Positions 9,506-17,804 of a stretch of 64,000 bases of DNA are shown here, piece by piece. The notes under the pieces are model-generated. The model was not told the DNA's origin. It saw only the letters and a list, made by a program, of their open reading frames with translations, and ran no database searches. The number at the start of each line of letters is the position of its first letter. Within the stretch, counting starts at the first letter, position 1. Origin of the DNA: Desulfolutivibrio sulfoxidireducens. GTDB taxonomy: Bacteria > Desulfobacterota > Desulfovibrionia > Desulfovibrionales > Desulfovibrionaceae. The stretch spans positions 3,694,001 to 3,758,000 of the forward strand of contig NZ_CP045508.1 in the NCBI RefSeq assembly GCF_013376475.1, given 5' to 3'. The translations under genes and the position numbers were made by a program.

Positions 9506-10636
9506 CTAGTACTTCTTGCCGGTCAGGGGATCCCAGTAGTTCTTGAACTGGCCGTCCTTGACCACCCGGATGATGTAGTTGGAACCGGAGTCGCCGTTTT
9601 CCTTGAACTTGATGTGCTTGGAGGCCCCGTCGGCATCGATCTTCATGATCGCGGCCTTGATCTTGGCCGGGTCCGTGGACCCGGCGGCCTTGATGGCCGA
9701 GAGCAGGGAATAGGCCGAATCATAGGCGTAGGCCGAATAGGCCCCGGGCTTGCCGTATTTCTCGTAGGCGGCCAGGAACTTCTTGTAGGCCGGGGTATCC
9801 TCGTCGATGAACCCGAACGTCAGGTACATGCCCTCAGCGGCGTCCTTGGCGATCTCCATGAGCTGGGGATGGTACACGGCGTCCTGGCCGATGATGGCGC
9901 AGTCGATGCCCATGCGCTTGGCCTGGATGAGCATGAGCGCGCCGGAGGAGGAGTTTTGCAGGCTCATGTAGAAGACGTCGGGCTTGGCGCTTTTGACCTT
10001 GGTCAGAACGGCCGAGAAGTCCTTGTCGCCCTGGTTGACGTGGTCGTGCTCGATGACCTTGACGCCCTTTTCATTGGCCAGCTTTTCCACGTTGTCGGCC
10101 AGGCCCTGGGAATAGGTGGTCTTGTCGTCCACGATGAACACGGTCTTGGCCTTAAGCTGGTCGAGCATGAACTTCATGGCCACCACGGACTGGTCGTCGT
10201 CGCGTCCGCAGACCCGAAACATGTAGGGCAGGCCGCGTTCGGTGACCTTCTCGGAGGTGGAGGCCGGGGTGAGCATGAGGATCTCGCCCTCGTTCAACAC
10301 TTCCGAGGCCGGGATGGTGGAACTGGAGCAGTAGGAGCCGACCACGCCGACCACCTTCTCGTTGAGAAGCTTGTTGGCGGCGGCCACGGCCTGGCGCGGG
10401 TCGCAGGCGTCGTCCTCGGCGAAAAGCTCGATTTTCTCGAAACCCGGGATGCCGCCCTCCTTGACGATGGCGTCAATGGCCGCGCGGGCGCCGTTGGCGA
10501 TGTCGTTGCCGTCGGCGGCGTAGGAGCCGGTCAGCGGGCTCTGGCTGCCGATTTTCAGCGTGGCCGCCTGGGCGACCGCGCCCATGGCCAGGCACAGGGC
10601 CAGGGTCAACACTCCGATCCGTTTGAAACCTTTCAT
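9506..10636 (-). CDS. livK: Branched-chain amino-acid ABC transporter substrate-binding protein LivK
   Basis: A 376-residue periplasmic binding protein of the Leu/Ile/Val type. A clear signal peptide (about residues 1-24, cleaved near AVAQA-AT) precedes the family opening LKIGSQSPLTGSYAADGNDI. Later motifs GVVGSYCSSSTIPASEVLN and RVCGRDDDQSVVAMKF fit the amino-acid binding cleft. The start at 10636 follows AAGGAGGATCGGGC and removes 44 residues of unlikely upstream frame. It lies after livG and before livH. The exact amino acid bound is not determined. Confidence 0.94.
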   Translation of the reverse strand: MKGFKRIGVLTLALCLAMGAVAQAATLKIGSQSPLTGSYAADGNDIANGARAAIDAIVKEGGIPGFEKIELFAEDDACDPRQAVAAANKLLNEKVVGVVGSYCSSSTIPASEVLNEGEILMLTPASTSEKVTERGLPYMFRVCGRDDDQSVVAMKFMLDQLKAKTVFIVDDKTTYSQGLADNVEKLANEKGVKVIEHDHVNQGDKDFSAVLTKVKSAKPDVFYMSLQNSSSGALMLIQAKRMGIDCAIIGQDAVYHPQLMEIAKDAAEGMYLTFGFIDEDTPAYKKFLAAYEKYGKPGAYSAYAYDSAYSLLSAIKAAGSTDPAKIKAAIMKIDADGASKHIKFKENGDSGSNYIIRVVKDGQFKNYWDPLTGKKY

Positions 10637-10775
10637 GCCCGATCCTCCTTGTGCTGGTTTGTTCCGTCCAGCCGTTTTCCCTCGCGCCACGCGCGCGGCA
10701 AAACGGGTCTTCGCCACTCTCGACGCGGCCGCCGCTCCCGGGACGCCGCCGGCAAAACCGGCGGGCATGGAGGCC

Positions 10776-11546
10776 CTACACGGCCGCCGCCTCCCCGCCC
10801 AGATAGGCCTCGATGACCGCCGGATCGCGGCGGACCTCGTCGGGCCGGCCCTGGCTTATGACCACGCCGTGGTCCAGGACCACCACCCGATGGCTCAAAT
10901 TCATGACCACGCTCATGTCGTGTTCGACCAGAAGGACGTTTATCCCGGACGCCGCGATGCGGGCGATGGTGTCCATGAGTTCCCGGCTCTCGGAGGGATT
11001 CAGGCCGGCGGCCGGCTCGTCCAGGAGGATGGTCTTGGGATCGGACCCCAGGGCCCGGGCGATCTCCAGGCGGCGTTGCAGGCCGTAGGCCAGATTCTTG
11101 GCGGCCACGTCCGCGAAGGCCGCAAGGCCCGCAAAGTCCAGGGCGGCCATGGCCCGCTCGCGCACCGCCCGCTCCTCGCGACGCTGGGAGGGCGAGCGCA
11201 GCACGGCGCCCACGACCGAGCTTTTCGTTCTACAGTGGCTGGCCACCATGACGTTTTCCAGGGCGGTCATGGCCGTAAAGAGCCGGATGTTCTGGAAGGT
11301 CCGGGCGATGCCCCGCTCGATGATGCGGTGGGGCCGAAGGCCGGCCAGGGGCTGGCCGTCGTAGACCACGGCCCCGCCGGAGAGGCGGTAGACGCCGGTG
11401 ATGACATTGAAAATAGTAGTTTTTCCGGCCCCGTTAGGGCCGATGAGACTCAGGATTTCTCCCGGAGTGAGATCGAAGCTGACTTCCGTCAGGGCCTGGA
11501 GCCCCCCGAAATGCACGCTCACGTCTTGCAGCGACAAATGTGCCAT
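10776..11546 (-). CDS. livG: Branched-chain amino-acid ABC transporter ATP-binding protein LivG
   Basis: A 256-residue ATPase, partner of LivF. Walker A (GPNGAGKTT), signature region (AYGLQRRLEIARALG, the LivG-type variant of LSGGQ) and Walker B (ILLDEPAAGLNPSE) are visible, and ERGIARTFQNIRLF is characteristic. The start MAHLSLQDVSVHFGG at 11546 matches family N-termini; an in-frame ATG at 11573 would add nine residues. Neither start has a good ribosome binding site. It is the first gene of the operon, so the promoter should lie in 11574-11872. Confidence 0.92.
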   Translation of the reverse strand: MAHLSLQDVSVHFGGLQALTEVSFDLTPGEILSLIGPNGAGKTTIFNVITGVYRLSGGAVVYDGQPLAGLRPHRIIERGIARTFQNIRLFTAMTALENVMVASHCRTKSSVVGAVLRSPSQRREERAVRERAMAALDFAGLAAFADVAAKNLAYGLQRRLEIARALGSDPKTILLDEPAAGLNPSESRELMDTIARIAASGINVLLVEHDMSVVMNLSHRVVVLDHGVVISQGRPDEVRRDPAVIEAYLGGEAAAV

Positions 11547-11872
11547 GGACACCAGGAGATACACGAAACCCATCGGAAAACAAAGCGCTAATTTGCCCAG
11601 CGCGGGCCAAAAATACGAAAAATGTCGAAACGAGAAGGGTTTGCAAACGCGACGGGCCGCGTTCTCGATGCCGGGGCCTCATGGTCGCGCCATGCCGCCC
11701 CGGCATCCGAAAGGGTATCGACCAGTCCCGCGGTGTCAAAGATCGGGCGAGCCCCCTTGCCCTCGGTCCAGACGCGTTTTCCCGGGGTACACGCACGCGG
11801 GGTGGACAAAACAAGAGGACGGGCACTTTTTTCCGACGATGCGGACGGCAACGGGCCGCGATCAGACCCCGG
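11547..11872. other. Intergenic region upstream of livG
   Basis: About 325 bases between livG and the small lipoprotein gene. No protein, RNA or repeat could be supported. It must contain the liv promoter. The AT-rich stretch at 11575-11630 is the most promoter-like part, but no convincing -35/-10 pair was found. Confidence 0.4.
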
Positions 11873-12064
11873 CTATTTCTTCTCGGTGCTTTCCGGTGTC
11901 GTTGTCGGGGTTTGCGCGGCCGGGGCGGCCGGGGCGGCTTTGGCGTCGGGCTTGACGGCCTCGGTCGGCGCGGCCGGGGTGGCTGCGGGTTTGGTGTCGT
12001 CGTTCGAGCAAGATACGGCCACGAAACTCAAACAAAGGGTCGCAATGAGAAGAAGTGCTTTCAT
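11873..12064 (-). CDS. Small Ala/Pro/Thr-rich lipoprotein
   Basis: A 63-residue predicted lipoprotein. It has a short charged and hydrophobic signal (MKALLLIATLCLSF), a lipobox-like AVSC with the cysteine at about residue 19, and then a low-complexity tail rich in Ala, Pro, Thr and Lys (TPAAPTEAVKPDAKAAPAAP). The ribosome binding site AAAAAAGGAGATTCTC before the ATG is excellent, which argues that it is a real gene despite the small size. It is expected to be membrane-anchored with a disordered, possibly wall-spanning tail. Similar entericidin-like or spacer lipoproteins are common; no specific function can be assigned. Confidence 0.72.
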   Translation of the reverse strand: MKALLLIATLCLSFVAVSCSNDDTKPAATPAAPTEAVKPDAKAAPAAPAAQTPTTTPESTEKK

Positions 12065-12509
12065 GAGAATCTCCTTTTTTCATCCCCGGGATGCGGTTCG
12101 ATTCTAAGCTTTTCAAAAAAACCAGGATTGTCAACCCTGGGACTCGAAATTCGTGCGAAGGCCCTTCGGCTCTCTCCCGCTTGCGCCGCATGGAATGCAT
12201 CAGACAGACAATACATCTTGTGACATAACGGACATGAAACAGACGCTTCCAGTCCGGATTTTCAGCGGCACAGGTTCCAGCCCGGGCCTTTCCCCGCCCA
12301 CGCGGTCCGGTTCGTCCCCGGTTGTTGACTTCCCCTTTTCCGGGGTATAGGTGGACGCTTTTTTCGATCTCGGACATGGCGCATCGTGCCCATGCGCCCA
12401 ACCCTCAACGCCCGCCGACGCCACGCCCCCCGGGCGTCCCGCCGGATGCCGCGCCAGGCGCCCCGCCGGATGTCGCTTCGGACGTCCCGCCGGTCAAGGC
12501 GCGCCGGAA
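12065..12509. other. Divergent intergenic region before the Ehr operon
   Basis: About 445 bases between the lipoprotein gene (leftward) and the six-gene hydrogenase-like operon (rightward). On the minus strand GGGTTGACAATCC (12123-12135) could be a -35 for the lipoprotein, though the spacing to TAGAAT is too long. An open frame runs through 12351-12509 ahead of the first Ehr gene, but its low-complexity Pro/Arg/Ala content suggests it is untranslated. Confidence 0.4.
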
Positions 12510-14528
12510 ATGCCGATGACCCTTTTCCTCGCGGCCCTTTTCGCGCTTCTCGCCTCGGGACTGGCCGCCCTTGTTCTCGGCCGGGGCAGGGCCGCCAATC
12601 TCGTGGGACCCTTGGGCTGCCTTGTGGGCTGTGCGTTGGGGCTGTTCGCCGCCGTATCCGCCCTGTTCGCCCCGGCCCCCCCGGCCCTGCGTCTGCCCTG
12701 GAGCGTCCCCTACGGGGCCATCTCCCTGACCATCGATCCCCTCTCGGCCCTGTTCCTGCTCCCGGCCTTCGCCCTCGGCGCGGCGGCCGCGCTCTACGGC
12801 CGGGGCTATCTGGCCGATCTGGCGGGCAAACGGAACCTGGGCGCGCACTGGTTCTTTTACTGCCTCATGGTCCTGGGCATGGCCCTGGCCGTATGCGCCA
12901 CAAACGCCGTGTTCTTCCTGGTGTCCTGGGAGATCATGTCCTTAAGTCCCTTTTTCCTGATCTGCCTCCACCACGAGGACGACACCGTGCGCGCCGCCGG
13001 CCGCACCTACCTGATCGCCGCCCACCTGGGGACGGCCTTTCTGATGGCCTTTTTCCTGATCCTGGGGAATCTGGCCGGATCCATGGAGTTTTCGGCCATG
13101 GCCCGCATCGCGCCGGAGACGGTCGGCCCCTTTGTCCCGGCCCTTTTCTGCCTGGCCCTGGCCGGGTTCGGGGTCAAGGCCGGCGTCTTTCCCCTGCACG
13201 TGTGGCTGCCCGAGGCCCATCCGGCCGCGCCCAGCCACGTCTCGGCCTTCATGTCCGGGGCCCTGATCAAGGCCGGCCTCTACGGCATCCTGCGCTGCCT
13301 GACCCTGCTTGGGCCGCTTGCCCCATGGATGGGCCAGACGCTCATCGTCCTTGGCCTGATCACGGGCATCCTGGGGCTTTTGACCGGCATCGGACAGGGT
13401 GAGATCAAACGTTTCCTGGCCTTCTCCAGCATCGAGAACATCGGCATCATGATCCTGGGCCTGGGCCTCGGGGTCCTGGCCGCGTCCACGGGCCATCCCG
13501 GCGCGGCCCTGCTGGCCTTTTCCGGCATGCTCCTGCACGTCATAAACCACGCCCTGCTCAAGGGCCTGCTCTTTTTCTCGGCCGGCTCCGTGCTGCACGC
13601 CGTGGGCCACGGATTCATGGAGCGCCTGGGCGGGCTCTCCAAACGCATGCCCATAACCGCCCTGGCCTTCACCCTGGCCGGCATGGCCATCTCCGGGCTG
13701 CCGCCGGGAAACGCCTTTTTCGGGGAACTGCTCATCTACGTGGGCGCGGGGCTCGCGGCCATGGACCTGCCCTTTCCCACAGCCGGGTACGCCTGGGCCG
13801 GCGTGGCCGGATTGGCCTTTCTCGGCGGGCTGTCGGTCATCGGCTTCACCCGGGCCGCCGGCATGGTCTTTTCCGGCGAGCCGCGCACGGACGACGCGAA
13901 AAACGCCCACGACCCAAATGTATCCATGCGCGCGGCCATGGTCCTTCTGGCCCTGGCCGCCCTGGGCGCGGCCCTGGCCTCCCCGGTCCTTTTCCGTGCC
14001 CTGCTTCCGGCCGTGCGTCCGCTTCTGGCCGGGCAGTCCCCGGATATGCCCGCCCCGGCCTCCTTCACCGTGGACCCCGAAGGCCTGCTCGAAACCGCCG
14101 TGTGGATCGCGGCCGGCGCGGCCCTCCTGGCCCTGGTCCTGGCCTTTTTGCGCGCGCGTCTCCTGTCCGGGCGCGGCGTGCGCGCGCACGGCACCTGGGA
14201 CTGCGGCTACATAAAGCCCACGGCCCGCATGCAATACACGGCCTCGTCCTATGCCGAGCCCATGACCGCGCTCTTTCGCCGGCTTGTGGGCGAAAAACGC
14301 CGGGTACGGCCCCCGGAAGGTCTTTTCCCCGCAAGCGGTTCGGCCGGTTTCGCCTCCACGACCCCGGACCGGATCAAGGACGGCCTTTTCGTGCCCCTTT
14401 TTAACGCCGTGGGTTCGGCCTGCGACGCGGTCAAGGGCTTCCAGCACGGCAACCTGAATCTGTACATCCTTTACGTGCTGGCTACCCTGGTGGTCCTTTT
14501 GGCCGTCAGCCTGGGGTTTTTCGCATGA
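12510..14528 (+). CDS. Hydrogenase-4 subunit B-like antiporter subunit (HyfB/NuoL family, Ehr complex)
   Basis: A 672-residue polytopic membrane protein of the proton-translocating NuoL/M/HyfB family. Conserved elements include NAVFFLVSWEIMSLSPFFLI (the helix-5 glutamate in SWE), GFGVKAGVFPLHVWLPEAHP (the lysine of helix 7 and the HxWLP motif), VSAFMSGALIKAGLYGILR and HVINHALLKGLLFFSAGSVL. A C-terminal extension ends in a DAVKGFQHGNLNLYILY helix as in HyfB. Start options are ATG 12510 or 12516; the earlier is used. It overlaps the next gene by four bases. The role is ion translocation in a membrane-bound oxidoreductase. Confidence 0.88.
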   Translation: MPMTLFLAALFALLASGLAALVLGRGRAANLVGPLGCLVGCALGLFAAVSALFAPAPPALRLPWSVPYGAISLTIDPLSALFLLPAFALGAAAALYGRGYLADLAGKRNLGAHWFFYCLMVLGMALAVCATNAVFFLVSWEIMSLSPFFLICLHHEDDTVRAAGRTYLIAAHLGTAFLMAFFLILGNLAGSMEFSAMARIAPETVGPFVPALFCLALAGFGVKAGVFPLHVWLPEAHPAAPSHVSAFMSGALIKAGLYGILRCLTLLGPLAPWMGQTLIVLGLITGILGLLTGIGQGEIKRFLAFSSIENIGIMILGLGLGVLAASTGHPGAALLAFSGMLLHVINHALLKGLLFFSAGSVLHAVGHGFMERLGGLSKRMPITALAFTLAGMAISGLPPGNAFFGELLIYVGAGLAAMDLPFPTAGYAWAGVAGLAFLGGLSVIGFTRAAGMVFSGEPRTDDAKNAHDPNVSMRAAMVLLALAALGAALASPVLFRALLPAVRPLLAGQSPDMPAPASFTVDPEGLLETAVWIAAGAALLALVLAFLRARLLSGRGVRAHGTWDCGYIKPTARMQYTASSYAEPMTALFRRLVGEKRRVRPPEGLFPASGSAGFASTTPDRIKDGLFVPLFNAVGSACDAVKGFQHGNLNLYILYVLATLVVLLAVSLGFFA

Positions 14529-15433
14529 CCGCGTCCGCCCTGTCCGTGATCCTGGCCCTTGTGCTGGCCCCCCTGGCCCTGGGCATCATCAACCGGGTCA
14601 AGGCCGTGTTCGGCGGCCGCCGGGGCAAGCCCCTGGCGCAGACCTACCTGGACATCATCAAATGCCTGGGCAAGGGCGCGACCATAAGCCGCACCACCAC
14701 GTGGCTTTTTCAGGCCGGACCGGCCGTCAACCTGGCGGCCACGGCCGCGGCCCTTTTGTTCGTGCCCCTTGGGAACCTGCCGGCCGTGATCTCCTTTCCC
14801 GGAGACATCTTCGTCTTCGCCTATCTCCTGGCCATGGGCCGTTTTTTCACGATCATGGCCGCCCTGGACACCGGATCGAGCTTCGAGGGCATGGGCGCCT
14901 CCCGGGAGGCGGTCTATTCCTGCCTGGCCGAACCCATGCTGTTTCTGGCCCTTTTGTCCCTGGCCCGCTATTCGGACAGCCTGTCGCTTTCGGGCATGCT
15001 CACGGCCGTGTCCTCGGGATCGTGGGTGTCCGGCGCACCGGTTCTGGCCCTGGTCACGGTGTCGCTTTTTCTGCTACTTCTTTCCGAAAACTGCCGGGTA
15101 CCCTTCGACGACCCGAACACCCACCTGGAACTGACCATGATCCACGAGGTCATGGTCCTGGACCACAGCGGCCCGGATCTGGCCTTCATCCAGTACGCCC
15201 AGTCCCTCAAGCTCTGGATTTTCGCGGCCATCACCGCAAGCCTGCTTCTGCCCGCCGCGTCCGCGTCCCCGCCCCGGGAGGCGATCTGGGGCCTTGCGGG
15301 GATTTTTCTGGCCGCCGTGGCCGTGGGCGTGACCGAATCGATCATGGCCCGGCTGCGCCTGACCCGGGTGCCGCCGCTTCTGGCGGCGGCCGGGGCCTTC
15401 GCCGCCCTGGCGCTCATTTTGGTGGGGAATTGA
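14525..15433 (+). CDS. Hydrogenase-4 subunit C-like membrane anchor (HyfC/NuoH family, Ehr complex)
   Basis: A 302-residue membrane protein of the NuoH/HycD/HyfC family that links the soluble module to the ion-pumping subunits. It contains the early KPLAQTYLDIIKCLGKGA segment, GMGASREAVYSCLAEP and the conserved ENCRVPFDDPNTHLELTMIHE loop, where the acidic residues at the quinone/hydrogenase interface are retained. About eight transmembrane segments are visible. Its ATG overlaps the end of the preceding gene, which indicates coupling. A copy of the dispersed palindromic repeat follows before the next gene. Confidence 0.9.
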   Translation: MTASALSVILALVLAPLALGIINRVKAVFGGRRGKPLAQTYLDIIKCLGKGATISRTTTWLFQAGPAVNLAATAAALLFVPLGNLPAVISFPGDIFVFAYLLAMGRFFTIMAALDTGSSFEGMGASREAVYSCLAEPMLFLALLSLARYSDSLSLSGMLTAVSSGSWVSGAPVLALVTVSLFLLLLSENCRVPFDDPNTHLELTMIHEVMVLDHSGPDLAFIQYAQSLKLWIFAAITASLLLPAASASPPREAIWGLAGIFLAAVAVGVTESIMARLRLTRVPPLLAAAGAFAALALILVGN

Positions 15434-15460
15434 TGGACGAGTTGGCCCGGGGAGTGAGAA

Positions 15461-15501
15461 GCCTCCGGCGGCCAAAGGGGGCGGGCTCCCTTTGGAATCC
15501 C
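15461..15501. repeat. Dispersed palindromic repeat (copy 2, inside an operon)
   Basis: GCCTCCGGCGGCCAAAGGGG continues through GCGGGCTCCCTTTGGAATCCC. The centre differs from the other copies (AAAGGGGGCGGGCTCCCTTT), which weakens the hairpin. Unlike the other three copies, which are in convergent gaps, this one lies between two genes of the same operon (28 bases after the HyfC-like gene). Confidence 0.7.
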
Positions 15502-15570
15502 CTGACGGATCCCCGGAAGGTACGGATTTTTCACCCGGAATCGGCTGGCGACAGGGAGGAAATATAGGAA

Positions 15571-16215
15571 ATGGACGCGCTCTTCCTGGCCCACGCGGCG
15601 GTGGTGCCGGTCATCCTGATCGACCTGGCCCTCCTGGCCTCGAGCCGACTGGTGACCTGCATCCGCCTGGCCGCCGCCCAGGGCGCGGTCATCAGCCTGA
15701 CCCCGCTGCTCTTTGAATCCGGTCCGCCGGCCGCGCACACGGTGATCCTGTGCGCCGTGGCCCTTGTGCTCAAGGCCGTGGTCTTTCCCCTGCTGCTGCA
15801 GCGCACCCTGCGCCGGGTGGTCGTGCGTCACGAGATCGAGCCGTACCTGGGCTATCCCCTGTCCATCCTGATGGGCATCCTGGGGCTTCTGGCCTCCATG
15901 TGGCTGGCCGGCCGGCTGGGCGTGCCCGCCGGGTCCTCCCAGGCCTTCTCCGCCTCCTTCGCCACCGTGCTGACCGGACTTTTGCTCATCGTCACCCGCA
16001 AAAAGGCCTTCACCCAGGTCATCGGCTACCTCACGGCGGAAAACGGCATCTTCCTCCTGACCTCGGCCCTGACCCCGGGAGGGCCGCTGTTCATCGAACT
16101 GACCATCCTGCTCGACGTGTTCGTGGCCGTCTTCGTCATGGGCATCGCCATCCACCACATCAGCCGGCAGTTCGACTGCATCGACACCGACCGGTTCTGT
16201 TCCCTCAAGGACTGA
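15571..16215 (+). CDS. Hydrogenase-4 subunit E-like membrane protein (HyfE, Ehr complex)
   Basis: A 214-residue membrane protein with about seven hydrophobic segments, similar to HyfE; its C-terminal half contains a NuoK-like three-helix unit. The stretch KKAFTQVIGYLTAENGIFLL carries the conserved acidic residue (TAEN) of NuoK-type helices, and ELTILLDVFVAVFVMGIAIH is the closing helix. The ATG at 15571 follows GGAGGAAATATAGGAA. It sits 137 bases after the HyfC-like gene and 105 bases before the HyfF-like gene, with a hairpin in the latter gap. Confidence 0.87.
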   Translation: MDALFLAHAAVVPVILIDLALLASSRLVTCIRLAAAQGAVISLTPLLFESGPPAAHTVILCAVALVLKAVVFPLLLQRTLRRVVVRHEIEPYLGYPLSILMGILGLLASMWLAGRLGVPAGSSQAFSASFATVLTGLLLIVTRKKAFTQVIGYLTAENGIFLLTSALTPGGPLFIELTILLDVFVAVFVMGIAIHHISRQFDCIDTDRFCSLKD

Positions 16216-16282
16216 TGCCGTGCCTGCAAAATTCGTGGACAGGACGTTTGAGGACGCTCCGCTGACAATACCAACTTTTTAT

Positions 16283-16304
16283 AAAAAATACCTTCGTATT
16301 TTTT
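16283..16304. terminator. AT-rich terminator-like hairpin inside the Ehr operon
   Basis: AAAAAATAC-CTTC-GTATTTTTT, a perfect 9-bp palindrome with A-run and T-run flanks, just before the ribosome binding site AAGGAA (16305-16310) of the HyfF-like gene. It is nearly identical to the hairpins at 54910-54932 and 55017-55038. It may attenuate transcription or occlude the ribosome binding site; complete termination would silence the downstream half of the operon. Confidence 0.6.
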
Positions 16305-16320
16305 AAGGAATGCGCTCGCC

Positions 16321-17793
16321 ATGCTCCTCGCCATCCTGGTCATCCTGCCCTTCGTCCTTGGCGGCGCGGTCTTTTTCATCCGCTCCTGTCCGGTCAGGCG
16401 GGGCCTGCTTCTGACCGGGGCCGGGGCGCACCTGATCCTTTCCGTGGCCGCGGTGTTCGGCCATCCCGCCCCCCTTTTCGGCGGGCTTCTCTGCCTCGAC
16501 GCCCTGGGCGGACTTTTTTTGCTGCTCACCAGCGTGCTTTTCGCCGCCGCCTCGGTCTACGCCCTGGGCTATCTGGCCCGGGAGGACCCTGACGAGCGCC
16601 GCGACTTCCAGGAGGGGGCCTTCTTCTCCAACGCCCCCCAGACCGTGTTCATCGCCTGCCTGTTCTTTTTTCTGGGCTCCATGACCGTGGTCACCGCCAC
16701 CCACCACCTGGGACTTTTGTGGGTGGGCATCGAGGCCACCACCCTGGCCTCGGCCCCGCTGATCTATTTCCACCGCCACCACCGTTCCCTGGAGGCGACC
16801 TGGAAATATCTGGTCATCTGTTCCGTGGGCATCGCCCTGGCCCTGATCGGCAACATCCTCCTGGCCGCCTCCTCCGGTCCGGGCGGGGAGGCCTCCCTGT
16901 ACCTGGACGATCTTCTGGCCCATGCCCCGTCCATGAATCCCATGTGGTTCAAGGCCGCCTTCGTGTTTCTGATCGTGGGCTACGGCACCAAGATGGGTCT
17001 GGCCCCCCTGCACACCTGGCTGCCGGACGCCCATAGCGAATCGCCCTCCCTGGTCTCGGCCCTGCTCTCGGGGGCGCTGCTCAACTGCGCCTTTCTAGGC
17101 ATCCTGCGCGGGCATCAGATCGGGGTGGCGGCCGGGCTTTCGGATTTCTGCTCCCCGGTCTTCGTGGCCCTGGGCCTTTTTTCCATGGCCGTGGCCGCGG
17201 CGTTCATCATCGGCCAGGGGGATTTCAAGCGCATCCTGGCCTATTCCAGCGTGGAGCACATGGGCATCCTGTCCCTGGCCGTGGGCCTGGGCGGTGCGGC
17301 GGCATTCGGGGGCATGCTGCACGCCGCCGCCCACTCCGTGACCAAGGCCATGCTCTTTCTTCTGGCCGGCAACATCCTGGCCGCCTTCCATACCAAATCC
17401 TCCCACGACGCCCGCGGCGTGATCCGGGCCCTGCCGGTGACCGGGGTGCTGTGGGTGGCGGGCTTTCTGGCCATCACCGGCTCGCCGCCCTTCGGGATAT
17501 TCGTAAGCGAACTGACCATTTTGAAGGCCGCCCTGGACGCCGGCGGATACGTCCTGGCCGCCGCTTATCTCGGCCTTCTGGGACTTATCTTCTGCGGCAT
17601 GGCCGTGCCCGTTTTGCGCATGGCCCAGGGCCGCCCCACGCCGCACATCGCGCCGGGGCCGCGCGGCGAGGACCCGTTTTCCGTGGCCCCTCCGCTGGTT
17701 TTGGCCGGGCTGTCCGCCCTTTTGGGCCTGTACCCGCCCCCGTTTTTCCAGGACCTTTTGCACCGGGCCGCGATCCTGGCCGCCGGGCTGTAG
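16321..17793 (+). CDS. Hydrogenase-4 subunit F-like antiporter subunit (HyfF/NuoN family, Ehr complex)
   Basis: A 490-residue polytopic protein, the second ion-pumping-type subunit of the complex. Motifs: HHLGLLWVGIEATTLASAPL (helix-5 glutamate), VGYGTKMGLAPLHTWLPDAH (helix-7 lysine), SLVSALLSGALLNCAFLGIL, GDFKRILAYSSVEHMGILSL and AAHSVTKAMLFLLAGNILAA. All charged residues thought to form the proton path are present, so ion translocation should be possible even though the hydrogenase site is lost. The ribosome binding site is AAGGAATGCGCTCGCC. Confidence 0.9.
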   Translation: MLLAILVILPFVLGGAVFFIRSCPVRRGLLLTGAGAHLILSVAAVFGHPAPLFGGLLCLDALGGLFLLLTSVLFAAASVYALGYLAREDPDERRDFQEGAFFSNAPQTVFIACLFFFLGSMTVVTATHHLGLLWVGIEATTLASAPLIYFHRHHRSLEATWKYLVICSVGIALALIGNILLAASSGPGGEASLYLDDLLAHAPSMNPMWFKAAFVFLIVGYGTKMGLAPLHTWLPDAHSESPSLVSALLSGALLNCAFLGILRGHQIGVAAGLSDFCSPVFVALGLFSMAVAAAFIIGQGDFKRILAYSSVEHMGILSLAVGLGGAAAFGGMLHAAAHSVTKAMLFLLAGNILAAFHTKSSHDARGVIRALPVTGVLWVAGFLAITGSPPFGIFVSELTILKAALDAGGYVLAAAYLGLLGLIFCGMAVPVLRMAQGRPTPHIAPGPRGEDPFSVAPPLVLAGLSALLGLYPPPFFQDLLHRAAILAAGL

Positions 17794-17804
17794 GAGGGAG
17801 GCAC

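Noticed and set aside
12942-14447. Long minus-strand open frame opposite the HyfB-like gene
   Set aside because: No domain, biased composition; the plus-strand gene has all family motifs.
15433-15567. 44-codon ORF overlapping the HyfC-like stop
   Set aside because: It runs through the palindromic repeat and has no ribosome binding site or family resemblance.
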